Shown here: positions 16,417 to 25,823 of the stretch, in pieces | How the letters are laid out: each line of letters opens with the position of its first letter | Numbering within the stretch: the first letter of the stretch is position 1 | DNA from: Alphaproteobacteria bacterium | GTDB taxonomy: Bacteria > Pseudomonadota > Alphaproteobacteria > JAJFFI01 | Direction: 5' to 3' | NCBI GenBank assembly: GCA_030066595.1 | Contig: JASJBI010000025.1 | Span: forward strand, 1 to 64,000 | Length of the DNA stretch: 64,000 nucleotides | Made by a program: the position numbers and the translations under genes | The notes under the pieces: generated by a model | What the model was told of the DNA's origin: nothing | What the model saw: only the letters and a program-made list of their open reading frames with translations | Databases searched by the model: none

Positions 16417-17068
16417 CCACGGCCTCCCGGAACCGCTCGATCCAAGTGCCGATTTCCTCCGGCCGGGTCTTCAGCGCGGCCCGGTTGACCACCAGGCGTG
16501 CGGACACGTCGGCGATGTGCTCGACCTCGACCAGGCCGTTGGCCTTCAGGGTCTGCCCGGTCGAGACCAGATCGACGATACGCCGGCACAGACCGAGCCG
16601 CGGCGCAAGCTCCATGGCGCCGCTGAGCTTGATGCACTCGGCCTGCACGCCGCGAGCCGCGAAGTGCCGGCGGGTGATTTCGGGGTATTTGGTCGCGACC
16701 CGCACATGACTCCAGCGTGCCGGATCGTCGCCCGCCACCATCTCGCGCGGCTCCGCCACCGCAAGGCGGCAGCGCCCCACCTTCAGGTCCAGCGGCGCGT
16801 AGATTTCCGGATAGTCGAATTCCATCAGCACGTCATTCCCGGCGACCCCGAGCTGCGCCGCCCCGAAGGCGACAAAGGTGGCCACGTCGAAGCTGCGCAC
16901 CCGGATCAAGCCGATCTCCGAACGGTTCGTCGCAAAGCGGAGCTGTCGCGAGTCCGGATCGTCGAAGGCCGGCTCAGGCTCCAGGCCGGCGCGGCGCACC
17001 AGCGGCATCACCTCGCCGAGGATACGGCCCTTTGGCAGTGCAAGCATTAGCGATTCGTTCGCGCTCAC
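16406..17068 (-). CDS. hisG: ATP phosphoribosyltransferase, short form
   Basis: 220 aa, the short HisG(S) form lacking the C-terminal regulatory domain, which normally works with HisZ. It catalyses the first step of histidine synthesis, ATP plus PRPP. Motifs include LALPKGRIL and the PRPP loop [17 protein letters not shown] 17068 is chosen because GAGGAG lies about 9 nt upstream and family homology begins there; the open frame continues further but is not conserved. No hisZ is in this window, so it must be elsewhere if the heteromer is used. Confidence 0.92.
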   Translation of the reverse strand: MSANESLMLALPKGRILGEVMPLVRRAGLEPEPAFDDPDSRQLRFATNRSEIGLIRVRSFDVATFVAFGAAQLGVAGNDVLMEFDYPEIYAPLDLKVGRCRLAVAEPREMVAGDDPARWSHVRVATKYPEITRRHFAARGVQAECIKLSGAMELAPRLGLCRRIVDLVSTGQTLKANGLVEVEHIADVSARLVVNRAALKTRPEEIGTWIERFREAVDGA

Positions 17069-17156
17069 TGTTTGTCTCCTCGGGTCGGGTGGGCTGCCCA
17101 GCCCGCCGTCGGGCCCCTGCGCCGATGGCCCATTTCGTCCCACGGCGATGTTCCGG

Positions 17157-17597
17157 TTAGGTGCCGTCCGATACCGGGTGATGCGGTCGCCAGGCGGTCG
17201 GCCAAGGCTCGTCCAGGTCCTGGACGTAGCATTCGACGCGCTCCACCTCCAGCCGGACCCGTCCCCGCCCCGCGAACAGCAGATCAATCAACCCGTTCTC
17301 CGGCTTTACGGCGAGCAGCTCGAGGATGTTGGCGCGGTTCTTGCGGTCGAGGTTCCTGTACCGCACCGACTTCACCCCGTTGAAGCAGACCCCGCTGTGC
17401 ACGCGCTCGAAGCTCCGAGGGTCCTCTCCCGTCTCACGGCCGCACTCCCAGCAGAACCGATTGACCACCAGTACGAACCGTTGCTCCTCCGGCAGGAACT
17501 CCATGTCGCCAAAGGTCACGAGACCATCCTGCAGCACCGCAGAAATGACCCCCAGATCGTCCGTGTCCATGGCGCGCAGTTTGAGCTGGCTGACCAC
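17157..17597 (-). CDS. DUF2948 family protein
   Basis: 146 aa, of the alphaproteobacterial DUF2948 family ([23 protein letters not shown] near the start, then FCWECG and [20 protein letters not shown]). The function is unknown; no membrane segment is seen. GTG 17597 is chosen because AGGAGG overlaps the murA stop just upstream. The murA stop is 11 bp before this start, so the two are an operon. Its neighbours murA and hisG match the usual family context. Confidence 0.8.
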   Translation of the reverse strand: MVSQLKLRAMDTDDLGVISAVLQDGLVTFGDMEFLPEEQRFVLVVNRFCWECGRETGEDPRSFERVHSGVCFNGVKSVRYRNLDRKNRANILELLAVKPENGLIDLLFAGRGRVRLEVERVECYVQDLDEPWPTAWRPHHPVSDGT

Positions 17598-17608
17598 CCC
17601 AGGCCTCC

Positions 17609-18901
17609 TCACTCGGCGTCCTTGACGCGCTCGATATCTGCCCCACAGGCGGCCAGCTTTTCAACCAATCTTTCATAGCCGCGGTCCAGGTGATAGACGC
17701 GGCGCACTCGGGTCTCGCCTTCCGCCGCGAGACCCGCCAGAACCAGGGAAACGGACGCCCTGAGATCGGTCGCCATGACCGGCGCGCCGGTCAGCGCCTG
17801 GACACCGCGGATGACCGCGGCGGACCCGTCCGTGGCGATGTCCGCGCCCATGCGCGTGAGTTCCGGGACATGCATGAACCGGTTCTCGAAGATCGCCTCG
17901 GTGATCTTGGACGCACCGCCTGCGACCGTCATCAGCGCCATGAACTGCGCCTGCAGATCGGTTGGAAAGCCCGGGTAGGGCGCGGTCTTCACGTCCACGC
18001 CCGCAAGCAGCCCGTTGCGCCGGCGCACCCGCAGGCCGGCGCCGTTCTGTCGGATGTCGACGCCCGCCTGACCCAAGATGTCCGCCACCGCGCCGACCAG
18101 ATCCAAACGGGCGTTGGCGATCTCGAGGTCGCCGTCGGTGATGGCCGCCGCCATGAGATGGGTGCCGGTCTCGATCCGGTCCGCAATGACACTGTGGCTT
18201 GCCCCGTGCAACCGGTCGACGCCATCGATCCGCAGGGTGCCGGTCTCGATGCCTTCGATCCGGGCGCCCATGGCGATCAGGCATTTTGCGAGATCGGCGA
18301 TCTCCGGTTCCCGCGCGGCGTTCTCCAGCACGGTCTCGCCGGGCGCCAGGCAGGCCGCCATCAGGAGGTTCTCGGTGGCGCCGACCGAGGCGAACGGCAG
18401 GACGATCCGCGCGCCGCGCAGTCCCTGCGGCGCCTCCGCCTCGATATAGCCCTCGCTGAGCTCGATTGTCGCGCCCAGCTGGGCCAGCCCCTGCAAGTGT
18501 AGGTCGACGGGCCGCGGGCCGATCGCACAGCCGCCCGGCAGCGAGACGCGGGCCCTGCCGGCGCGGGCCAGCAACGGGCCCAGCACCAGGACCGACGCCC
18601 GCATGCGGCGCACCAGGTCGTAGGGCGCGGTGGTGTTCGTGATCGTGGCGGCTTGCAGCGACAATACGCGGCCCATGTTGCCGCCTTCGGGGGCCTCGCC
18701 GTTCATGCTGATCTCGGCGCCGAGCTGGCCCAAGAGCCGCGCCATGGTCGAGATATCCACGAGGTGCGGCAGATTGGACAGCGTCAAGACCTCGTCCGTC
18801 AGCAGGCTCGCCGCCATTAAGGGCAGCGCCGCGTTCTTCGCGCCGCTCACCGAAACCCGCCCTTTCAGCGGACGGCCACCACGGATACGGATCAGGTCCA
18901 T
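17609..18901 (-). CDS. murA: UDP-N-acetylglucosamine 1-carboxyvinyltransferase
   Basis: 430 aa. MurA transfers enolpyruvate from PEP to UDP-GlcNAc, the first committed step of peptidoglycan synthesis. The N-terminal [17 protein letters not shown] and the active-site loop [12 protein letters not shown] are intact, and the loop keeps the Cys that gives fosfomycin sensitivity. The C-terminal [19 protein letters not shown] is also typical. ATG 18901 follows GCAGGAGT. The gene ends in a TGA whose downstream bases form the ribosome site for the DUF2948 gene. Confidence 0.95.
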   Translation of the reverse strand: MDLIRIRGGRPLKGRVSVSGAKNAALPLMAASLLTDEVLTLSNLPHLVDISTMARLLGQLGAEISMNGEAPEGGNMGRVLSLQAATITNTTAPYDLVRRMRASVLVLGPLLARAGRARVSLPGGCAIGPRPVDLHLQGLAQLGATIELSEGYIEAEAPQGLRGARIVLPFASVGATENLLMAACLAPGETVLENAAREPEIADLAKCLIAMGARIEGIETGTLRIDGVDRLHGASHSVIADRIETGTHLMAAAITDGDLEIANARLDLVGAVADILGQAGVDIRQNGAGLRVRRRNGLLAGVDVKTAPYPGFPTDLQAQFMALMTVAGGASKITEAIFENRFMHVPELTRMGADIATDGSAAVIRGVQALTGAPVMATDLRASVSLVLAGLAAEGETRVRRVYHLDRGYERLVEKLAACGADIERVKDAE

Positions 18902-19107
18902 CGGACTCCTGCTCTTTGCCTGCGGGCTGTTGCGGCCGGGCGGGCCGCCGGTCGTGAACTCCGCCGAGATCCCCGGGACCCGGCGGCGGGATGCGCAAAA
19001 CCGGCACAATCTCTCGCATCCGAGGCGGAAAAACAACCACGCGCAAGATCGGGGCAGAGCCGGAAAGCGTTAATCTCTCGTTAAGAATGCTTTGGCCATG
19101 CTTGCGC

Positions 19108-19314
19108 TCATGGTTCGACTGCGTCCGCCCCACGCCGCTGGCTTTGCGTCTTTCGCTTTCGCAGATTCGCGCGCAGCGCACGCGCCAGCCGCGCCTGATA
19201 GGCGGCCGAGCCCGGCTTTTCGGCAGCCTGTGCGCTCGCGGGCGCCCGCGCCCGGCTCTCGGTCTCGCGCTCTCGGTCCTTTGGCATGGCCTCGGCCCGT
19301 TGTTTCCGGCGCAT
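19108..19314 (-). CDS. Small basic conserved-type hypothetical protein
   Basis: 68 aa, strongly basic. It ends in the helix YQARLARALRANLRKRKTQS, a pattern seen in small alphaproteobacterial proteins encoded upstream of murA. It may bind RNA or ribosomes, but this is a guess from charge. ATG 19314 is chosen over an upstream in-frame start at 19341 because the basic core begins there. The minus strand has an overlapping alternative frame of similar length with no recognisable pattern, so I rank this one higher. Together with murA it forms a leftward unit. Confidence 0.5.
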   Translation of the reverse strand: MRRKQRAEAMPKDRERETESRARAPASAQAAEKPGSAAYQARLARALRANLRKRKTQSQRRGADAVEP

Positions 19315-19406
19315 GGTGCGTCCTTGCCACAGCCGGGTCAAGATCGCGCCCCGGTCCGCTTTCCCGGCTGGTTTCCCGGATCGGACGGCCGTATCATTGG
19401 GGAGCT

Positions 19407-20114
19407 ATGTCCGTGAGAAAGCTGAAGCTTTTCATGTGCATCGCGGCCGCGCTGGCCGCCGCGCCCACCGCGATGGCCGCGAGCAGCGAGTTCGCGACCG
19501 CCTTCACGGCGTTCAACAGCGGCCACTACCTGAAGGCCTTTCGGCAGTTCAAGACCCTGGCCGAGCGGGGCGACGCCTACAGCCAGTACAACGTCGCCGT
19601 CTTCTATTCGGACGACGCGTTCGGGGTCCGGCGGAACTATGCCGAATCGGTCAAATGGTACCGCCGCGCGGCCCGGCAGGAGCATCCCGAGGCGCAGTTC
19701 CGGCTGGCGGTCATGTACATCTATGGCTACGGCGTGCCGAAGGACCGGGCCACCGCGCGCTACTGGCTGCGCCGGGCCGCGGCGCAAGGGCATTTGGACG
19801 CGCAGTACAATCTCGGGTTCATCTACCGGTCCGGCCGGGACGTGGCCCGCAACGACGCGGAAGCGGCCAAGTGGTATCGGCTCGCCGCCGAACAGGGCAG
19901 CCGCGAGGCCCAGGCCGTGCTCGGCGTGATGTACGCCCGCGGCGAAGGCGTCGGTCGGGACCAGTCCGAGGCTGAACGCTGGCTCGGCCGGGCTGCGGCC
20001 CAGGGGCATGGCCAGGCCCGGAAGGATCTCGACTTCCTGCGCGACGGCGGGCTCGACCGGCTGACGGCGCGCGCCGACGAATTCGGTCAGGAGTTCTGGC
20101 GGGAGTTTGAGTAA
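19407..20114 (+). CDS. Secreted Sel1-like repeat (TPR-type) protein
   Basis: 235 aa with a cleavable-looking signal peptide (FMCIAAALAAAPTAMAAS). About five Sel1-like repeats follow, with the consensus A-x-W-Y-R-x-A-A-x-x-G visible as KWYRRAARQEHPEAQFRLAV, YWLRRAAAQGHLDAQYNLGF and KWYRLAAEQGSREAQAVLG. Such proteins act as periplasmic scaffolds or adaptors. ATG 19407 is the first start that leaves a proper signal peptide; a frame open upstream is not conserved. It lies alone upstream of tRNA-Thr and divergent from the small basic gene. Confidence 0.8.
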   Translation: MSVRKLKLFMCIAAALAAAPTAMAASSEFATAFTAFNSGHYLKAFRQFKTLAERGDAYSQYNVAVFYSDDAFGVRRNYAESVKWYRRAARQEHPEAQFRLAVMYIYGYGVPKDRATARYWLRRAAAQGHLDAQYNLGFIYRSGRDVARNDAEAAKWYRLAAEQGSREAQAVLGVMYARGEGVGRDQSEAERWLGRAAAQGHGQARKDLDFLRDGGLDRLTARADEFGQEFWREFE

Positions 20115-20133
20115 GGCCCGCCCGGGGGGCTGC

Positions 20134-20162
20134 TTGCCTCCCCATCGGCGCTGTGGCATAAG
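20134..20162 (+). promoter_or_regulatory. Likely promoter for tRNA-Thr
   Basis: TTGCCT (20134-20139) and CATAAG (20157-20162) are 17 bp apart, ending 15 bp before the tRNA 5' end. Both elements are imperfect but spacing and position fit sigma-70. The degenerate tRNA-Thr copy at 32129 lacks these elements. Confidence 0.5.
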
Positions 20163-20177
20163 TCGCCGCGCCGCCGT

Positions 20178-20252
20178 GCCGCCGTAGCTCAGTGGTAGAG
20201 CGCACCCTTGGTAAGGGTGAGGTCGAGTGTTCAATCCACTCCGGCGGCACCA
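20178..20252 (+). tRNA. tRNA-Thr (GGT)
   Basis: 75 nt including an encoded CCA. All stems pair: acceptor GCCGCCG/CGGCGGC with discriminator A, D stem GCTC/GAGC, anticodon stem CACCC/GGGTG with loop TTGGTAA (anticodon GGT), T stem GAGTG/CACTC. A degenerate copy lies at 32129-32203. Confidence 0.95.
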
Positions 20253-20390
20253 TTTCTTCGCTCTAGAACATCAGGATGCCCGCCTGCTGCGATGCCGATT
20301 CTGGCATGGTCTTCAGCGCGCGATGGGCTTCATTCCTTGGGCCTCGTTGTCGTGGTATGCACTAAACCGTCAAAGCAGGAGACTTGCACG

Positions 20391-20441
20391 GTGACCGAAC
20401 GCGCGCCACCAGTTCCAGACTGGTGGCGCTTTTCGTTTTGA
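20391..20441 (+). CDS. Possible 16-residue leader peptide ORF
   Basis: GTG at 20391 is preceded by AGGAGA 8 nt upstream, and the frame encodes VTERAPPVPDWWRFSF then TGA. Two adjacent Trp codons fall inside the right arm of the terminator hairpin at 20403-20438. This layout recalls transcription-attenuation leaders, but no tryptophan gene follows, so it may be chance or a relic. Confidence is low. Confidence 0.25.
   Translation: MTERAPPVPDWWRFSF
20403..20438 (+). terminator. Rho-independent terminator downstream of tRNA-Thr
   Basis: A perfect 10-bp stem GCGCCACCAG (20403-20412)/CTGGTGGCGC (20420-20429) with a 7-nt loop is followed by TTTTCGTTTT. It is a strong intrinsic terminator on the plus strand, about 150 bp after the tRNA, ending tRNA-Thr or an unrecognised short transcript. 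Confidence 0.8.
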
Positions 20442-20616
20442 CCCTAGTTAAGTTTTCCCGCCGCCCGGATCTGGTTCCGGACAAAGCTATAGTCGATCAC
20501 CATCCGATGCACCGCGGAACAACCGTCAATCATCGTGTCCCGCGAGCCCGTCGTCGGCGCGCGCCTGCGCGTCGGCGTGATAGGGGATCAGATCCGGCGT
20601 CTTGTCGATCGTCGTC

Positions 20617-21030
20617 CTAGAAGGTTCCGTCGCGGAGCCGGTCGCGAGTAGCGCGATGGTTCGTTTGGGTGCCTGATCGCAGGCCGTCGCCGATCCGCGC
20701 GCAGGCCGTCTGGAAGTGCGCTTCGTCGATTTCGACGCCGACGAAGCGGCGGCCGAGTCGGGCGCAGGCGATGCCGGTGGTGCCCGAGCCCATGAATGGG
20801 TCGAACACCGTCTGGCCGGGCCCGGTCTTTTGCTCGAGGACCCACTCCATGACCGCGATCGGCTTCTGGGTCGGGTGGACGCGCGGGATGCCCCGCTCGC
20901 TCGCCCGCATCATGCCGTTCCAGAAGTGATTGATCAGCCGCGCCGGTCGGTCGAGATTGGTCCAGCACAGCTCCGCGTCCGCGAAGTCGTTGCGCGTCAG
21001 CCCGCAGCGCTTGTCCCAGGTCAGCCAGCC
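20617..21030 (-). pseudogene. DNA methyltransferase (N4/N6), N-terminally truncated
   Basis: Reading leftwards, the frame encodes the C-terminal part of a beta-class DNA amino-methyltransferase: WDKRCGLTRNDFADAELCW, then VHPTQKPIAVMEW, DPFMGSGTTG (SAM-binding motif I) and RFVGVEID. The catalytic DPPY motif and the N-terminal half are missing upstream, where homology stops. The only ATG inside, at 20913, would give a 98-residue stub without a catalytic site. Phage or island methylases of this type are often solitary. It lies next to tRNA-Thr and supports past integration there. Confidence 0.7.
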
Positions 21031-21823
21031 GACTGCGCGTGGCGCGGATCCAGTGGCCCAGCGCGATCAACTCGCTTCCTACCGCGCCCATGATATGAAC
21101 CCGCCGCCGAAGACCATTTTTCCAAGCCAGTATGGTCGGCGTCTCCGGTCTGACCGAGCCCTTCACGCCACTCGAAACGCTGAACGCCCGGTCCCGGGAT
21201 CGAGAGCGTCCGCGTGGCCGATCCGTTTCGGGACGATGAGCAGCCGCCGTGCTGTCCCAGCGATTCTCAGTGTCCGCGAGCAAGTGATGATCGGTCCTGA
21301 TTGAAATCAGTGCGGCGGTGTATACTCCTTTGTAGCAAGGAGTGACCCTGGGACACCGCGTGGGCGCCTAGAACGAAAGCCAGAGTCCACGACGCTCTGC
21401 CAGCGGCACTGCGCGCGGCTCGTGAATTGGGTCAGGCTCTGATCGGGATTGGGCGCCACGGGGGCGCGCGTCGGCCTTACCGTTCAGTCCCGGGGGCAAG
21501 AACGATAAGTGCGGGGGCGGAAATCATCCAATGACGCGATCGATTTCGGACAGCTGTTTGCCTTGTGGCGCGCTGCCCCTCCGGCAGACCGGAGACAGAC
21601 AAAGGCCGGATTGGGAAGGCCAACCGTTAATCAAGGCACGATTGTCGCGGCCGGTACCGAACCCGGTTGTGAGGCGCGGGATGCCGGGAATGCCGGCGAT
21701 CGGCCGTATAGCCCGTCCCTCCACCGTCGGGTCCATTTTGGGCTCTCAGGAATTCCGTCAGCCGACGCCAGCCGATGTGCTGACGTCCGCGCAACCAGGG
21801 CGTTCATCCAGAGGACACAGGTC
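21031..21823. other. Long non-coding leader before aceE
   Basis: 793 bp without a gene I can support. The aceE frame stays open back to 21509 but its translation before 21824 is not conserved. The segment holds the palindrome and hairpin described at 21297-21342. It probably contains the PDH operon promoter plus debris from the methylase region. Confidence 0.45.
21297..21342 (+). promoter_or_regulatory. Palindrome, TATACT box and hairpin upstream of aceE
   Basis: CTGATTGAAATCAG (21297-21310) is a 6-2-6 palindrome. TATACT (21321-21326) resembles a -10 box. It overlaps a CTCCTT/AAGGAG hairpin (21325-21342). If transcription starts near 21333, the aceE mRNA would have a leader of almost 500 nt. 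The palindrome could be an operator. No -35 element with proper spacing is evident. Confidence 0.35.
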
Positions 21824-24481
21824 ATGACCGAAATCGAGCACGATGTCGATCCGATCGAGACCAGGGAGTGGCTCGACTCAATCGAGGACGTCTTGGAGCG
21901 GGACGGCCCTTCCCGCGCCCACTATCTGCTCGACAGGGCGGTCGGAGCGGCACGCGAGAACGGCGCAAACCTGCCGTTCAGCGCGACCACCAGCTATCTC
22001 AACACGATACCAGTTGACGCCCAAGCACCCCATCCGGGCGATCTCGAGATGGAATGGCGGATCCGCACCATAAACCGCTGGAATGCCATGGCGACGGTCG
22101 TGCGCCGGAATAAGGAGAGCTCGGAATATGGCGGCCACATCGCCTCCTACGCGTCATCGGCAGTCATCTACGATATCGGCCTCAACCATTTCTGGCGCAG
22201 CCGTACCGACGCGCACGGTGGCGACCTCGTGTTCTTCCAGGGCCACGCAATCCCCGGCATATACGCCCGCTCCTTCATGGAAGGTCGGATCAGCGAGACG
22301 CAGCTTCTGAACTTCCGCTCCGAGGTGGATGGCCATGGCCTGTCCTCGTATCCACATCCCTGGCTGATGCCGGACTACTGGCAGTTCCCGACGGTCTCCA
22401 TGGGGTTGGGTCCGCTCAGCGCCATCTATCAGGCGCGTTTCATGAAATATCTGCACAACCGCGGCCTGATCGATATGGCCGACCGCAAGGTCTGGGCCTT
22501 CCTCGGGGACGGCGAGATGGACGAACCCGAATCCCTCGGCGCGATCAGTCTCGCCGCCCGAGAAGAGCTGGACAACCTGATCTTTGTCGTGAACTGCAAC
22601 CTGCAACGGCTCGACGGCCCGGTCCGCGGCAACGGCAAGATCGTGCAGGAGCTCGAGGGCGTGTTTCGCGGGGCCGGCTGGAATGTCATCAAATGCCTCT
22701 GGGGCTCCGGCTGGGACGAGCTACTTGCGAAGGATGATTCCGGCATGCTGCGGCGGCTCATGATGGAGACCGTCGACGGCGACTATCAGGCTTTCAAATC
22801 GAAGGGCGGCGCCTACACGCGCGAGAATTTCTTCGGTCGATATCCCGAGACCCGCAAGCTGGTCGAAGGCTTGACCGATGAAGATATCTGGATGCTCCAG
22901 CGCGGCGGCCACGACCCGCACAAGGTCTACGCCGCGATGCATGCCGCGAGCCAGACGGTCGGGCAACCGACCGTGCTGCTGATCAAGACGGTCAAGGGCT
23001 ATGGCATGGGCGAAGCTGGCGAGGGCCAGAACATCACCCACCAGCAGAAGAAGATGGCCGATGACCAGCTCCGCGCCTTCCGCGATCGCTTCAAGATCCC
23101 GGTCTCGGACGAAGCTCTGGCGGAGGCCCCCTTCGTCACACTCAACGACGAGCAGACGGCCTACCTCAAGGCCCGCCGAGATGCACTTGGAGGACCCTAC
23201 CCCGAGCGCAAATGGCGCGACGCACCGAAGCTCGACGTTCCCGCTCTCGACGCTTTTGCCGCACAGCTCAAGGGAACCGGTGAGCGGGAAATCTCCACCA
23301 CCATGGCCTTCGTCCGCATCCTGACGACGCTCTGCCGCGACAAGAAAATCGGCAAGCAGATCGTGCCCATCGTGCCGGATGAGAGCCGGACCTTCGGCAT
23401 GGAGGGCATGTTCCGCCAGCTCGGGATCTATTCGCCGAAGGGCCAGCTCTACAAGCCCGAGGATGCGGACCAGCTGATGTTCTACAAGGAGGACAAGAAA
23501 GGCCAGATCCTGCAGGAAGGCATTAACGAGGCCGGCGCCATGGCCGATTGGATCGCCGCCGCAACCAGCTACGCAGTCCACGGCGTCCCGATGGTTCCGT
23601 TCTACATCTACTACTCGATGTTCGGCTTCCAGCGGGTCGGCGATCTTGCCTGGTCTGCCGGAGACAGCAGAGCGCGTGGTTTCCTGATCGGAGGAACCGC
23701 CGGTCGAACGACGCTCAATGGCGAAGGCCTGCAGCACGAGGACGGACACAGTCACATCCTGGCCGGCACCATTCCCAACTGCATCACATACGACCCGACC
23801 TATGCCTATGAGGTCGCTGTGATCATCCATCACGGTCTCACCCGCATGTTCGTCGATCAGGAAGACGTGTTCTTCTATCTGACCGCGATGAACGAGAACT
23901 ACAGCCACCCGGACATGCCGGAGGGCGTCGAAGAAGGAATCGTCAAGGGCCTCTATCGATTGGCGCAAGCCGAGCGGCCCGGCAAGACGCACGTCAACCT
24001 GATCGGCTCCGGTACGATTCTTCTGCAGGCCGTGGCGGCGGCGAAGATGCTGCAGGAGGACTTCGGCGTCACGGTGGACCTCTGGTCGGCGACGTCGTTC
24101 AACGAGCTGGCCCGCGACGGCCAGGATTGCGTTCGTTGGAACCGGTTGAACCCATTCGAGTCCCCCCGGGTTCCATACGTGACCAAGGCTCTCTCAAAGG
24201 CGAATGGACCGGTGATCGCGGCGACGGATTACATGAAGAACTATGCCGAGCAGATCCGCGCCTTTGTTGAACAGCCCTACACGGTGTTGGGCACGGACGG
24301 CTTCGGCCGATCCGACAGCCGGGCCAACCTGCGGCGTTTCTTCGAGGTCGACGCGGATCATATCGCGGCCGCTGCGATGGGCGCGCTCTATCGCGGGAAG
24401 GCGGTGACGAAAAAGGATCTCGAGGCGGCGCTGAAGAAATACCGCATCGATGGCGCCAAGCCCAATCCGCGTCTCGTCTGA
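21824..24481 (+). CDS. aceE: Pyruvate dehydrogenase E1 component, homodimeric type
   Basis: 885 aa, close to the 887 of E. coli AceE. It decarboxylates pyruvate with thiamine diphosphate and reductively acetylates the E2 lipoyl group. The ThDP motif GDGEMDEPESLGAISLAAREELDN is complete (GDG with the downstream N), and HGAIPG-type GHAIPGIYARSF and the C-terminal YMKNYAEQIRAF are typical. ATG 21824 is chosen, as AGAGGA lies upstream and family homology begins at EIEHDVDPIETREWLDS. It is first in the PDH operon, 26 bp before aceF. Homodimeric E1 is typical of gamma- and betaproteobacteria and less usual here. Confidence 0.95.
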   Translation: MTEIEHDVDPIETREWLDSIEDVLERDGPSRAHYLLDRAVGAARENGANLPFSATTSYLNTIPVDAQAPHPGDLEMEWRIRTINRWNAMATVVRRNKESSEYGGHIASYASSAVIYDIGLNHFWRSRTDAHGGDLVFFQGHAIPGIYARSFMEGRISETQLLNFRSEVDGHGLSSYPHPWLMPDYWQFPTVSMGLGPLSAIYQARFMKYLHNRGLIDMADRKVWAFLGDGEMDEPESLGAISLAAREELDNLIFVVNCNLQRLDGPVRGNGKIVQELEGVFRGAGWNVIKCLWGSGWDELLAKDDSGMLRRLMMETVDGDYQAFKSKGGAYTRENFFGRYPETRKLVEGLTDEDIWMLQRGGHDPHKVYAAMHAASQTVGQPTVLLIKTVKGYGMGEAGEGQNITHQQKKMADDQLRAFRDRFKIPVSDEALAEAPFVTLNDEQTAYLKARRDALGGPYPERKWRDAPKLDVPALDAFAAQLKGTGEREISTTMAFVRILTTLCRDKKIGKQIVPIVPDESRTFGMEGMFRQLGIYSPKGQLYKPEDADQLMFYKEDKKGQILQEGINEAGAMADWIAAATSYAVHGVPMVPFYIYYSMFGFQRVGDLAWSAGDSRARGFLIGGTAGRTTLNGEGLQHEDGHSHILAGTIPNCITYDPTYAYEVAVIIHHGLTRMFVDQEDVFFYLTAMNENYSHPDMPEGVEEGIVKGLYRLAQAERPGKTHVNLIGSGTILLQAVAAAKMLQEDFGVTVDLWSATSFNELARDGQDCVRWNRLNPFESPRVPYVTKALSKANGPVIAATDYMKNYAEQIRAFVEQPYTVLGTDGFGRSDSRANLRRFFEVDADHIAAAAMGALYRGKAVTKKDLEAALKKYRIDGAKPNPRLV

Positions 24482-24507
24482 CGCGACAGCGAAGAGGAGC
24501 AAGCAGC

Positions 24508-25809
24508 ATGTCGGTCATCGAAGTGAGGGTCCCCGACATCGGCGACTTCTCCGACGTCCCAGTGATTTCGATCTTGGTGGCGCCCGGCGACGCGGTCGCC
24601 GAGGAAGACGCCCTGATCGAGTTGGAGAGCGACAAGGCGACCATGGAAGTGCCCGCACCGGTCGCCGGCAAAGTCGCCGAAGTGATTGTCAAGGAAGGCG
24701 ACACCGTCTCGGAAGGATCGGTGATCCTCAAACTCGAGGCCGGCGAAGTGGCGGCCCCGGTCGAGCCGCCATCGCCCAAGGGCGTGCAAGAGGCCGAACC
24801 GGCGGCTCCCGCGCCGCCGGCGACCACGGCGCCAGCCGCAGCGCCGGACGCTGCGGCGCCTGCCGGCAACCTGGCGACCGTCAACGATGCCGGGTTCGCC
24901 AAGGCCCACGCCTCGCCATCGGTGCGGGCCTTCGCGCGGGAACTCGGGGTCGATTTGTCCAAGGTCGCGGGCACGGGCCGCAAGGGACGGATCCTGCGCG
25001 AGGACGTCACCGCCTACTTCAAGGGCGCGAGCGAGGCGGCTGCACCGAGGGCCGCCACACCCCAGGCCGGCGCCGGCATTCCACCGGTCCCAGCGGTGGA
25101 CTTCTCGAAGTTCGGGGCGGTCGAAGACGTCGAAATGCCTCGGATCAAGAGGATCTCCGGCCCCGCCCTACACCGATCGTGGCTCAACGTACCCCACGTG
25201 ACGCACAATGAAGAGGCCGACATCACCGAGCTCGACCAGTACCGCAAGGAGCTGGATACGGCGGCCAAGGAAGACGGCTACCGCGTCACTCTGCTGAGCT
25301 TTCTGATCAAGGCCAGCGTGTCGGCGCTCAAGACCCACTGGGAGGTGAACGCGTCGATCCATCCGGACGGCGACAAGCTGATCCGCAAGCACTTCTACAA
25401 CATCGGCTTCGCCGCCGATACGCCGAACGGTCTGGTCGTACCGGTGATCAAGGAGGCCGACCGAAAGGGTGTCATTGAGATTTCGCGGGAGCTGGGCACG
25501 CTGAGCGCCGCGGCCCGAGAGGGCGCCTTGAAGGCCGAAGACATGCAGGGCGCGACCTTCACCATCTCCTCCCTCGGCGGCATCGGCGGTACGTCCTTCA
25601 CGCCGATCGTCAACGCCCCCGAAGTGGCGATCCTCGGTGTCACGCGCTCGAAGATGGCGCCTGTTTGGAACGGCGACGCCTTCGTGCCGCGCAATATGCT
25701 CCCGCTGTCGCTCAGCTATGACCACAGGGCGATCGACGGGGCGCTGGCGGCGCGGTTCTGCGCCACGCTGAAACATCTGCTCGGCGATGTCCGCCGGCTG
25801 TCGCTCTAG
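24508..25809 (+). CDS. aceF: Dihydrolipoamide acetyltransferase, PDH E2
   Basis: 433 aa. Residues 1-80 are one lipoyl domain with the attachment lysine in ESDKATM (Lys43). An Ala/Pro-rich linker follows, then a peripheral-subunit-binding domain (ASPSVRAFARELGVDLSKVAG) and the catalytic core with DHRAIDG near the C-terminus. It transfers acetyl to CoA. With a single lipoyl domain it is at the short end for AceF; the partner E3 carries two more. It lies 26 bp after aceE and 14 bp before lpd. Confidence 0.92.
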   Translation: MSVIEVRVPDIGDFSDVPVISILVAPGDAVAEEDALIELESDKATMEVPAPVAGKVAEVIVKEGDTVSEGSVILKLEAGEVAAPVEPPSPKGVQEAEPAAPAPPATTAPAAAPDAAAPAGNLATVNDAGFAKAHASPSVRAFARELGVDLSKVAGTGRKGRILREDVTAYFKGASEAAAPRAATPQAGAGIPPVPAVDFSKFGAVEDVEMPRIKRISGPALHRSWLNVPHVTHNEEADITELDQYRKELDTAAKEDGYRVTLLSFLIKASVSALKTHWEVNASIHPDGDKLIRKHFYNIGFAADTPNGLVVPVIKEADRKGVIEISRELGTLSAAAREGALKAEDMQGATFTISSLGGIGGTSFTPIVNAPEVAILGVTRSKMAPVWNGDAFVPRNMLPLSLSYDHRAIDGALAARFCATLKHLLGDVRRLSL

Positions 25810-25823
25810 AGGAACCTGCAGCT

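Noticed and set aside
15313-16488. Plus-strand frame opposite hisD
   Set aside because: Antisense of conserved histidinol dehydrogenase.
22721-23992. Minus-strand frame opposite aceE
   Set aside because: Antisense of a fully conserved E1 protein.
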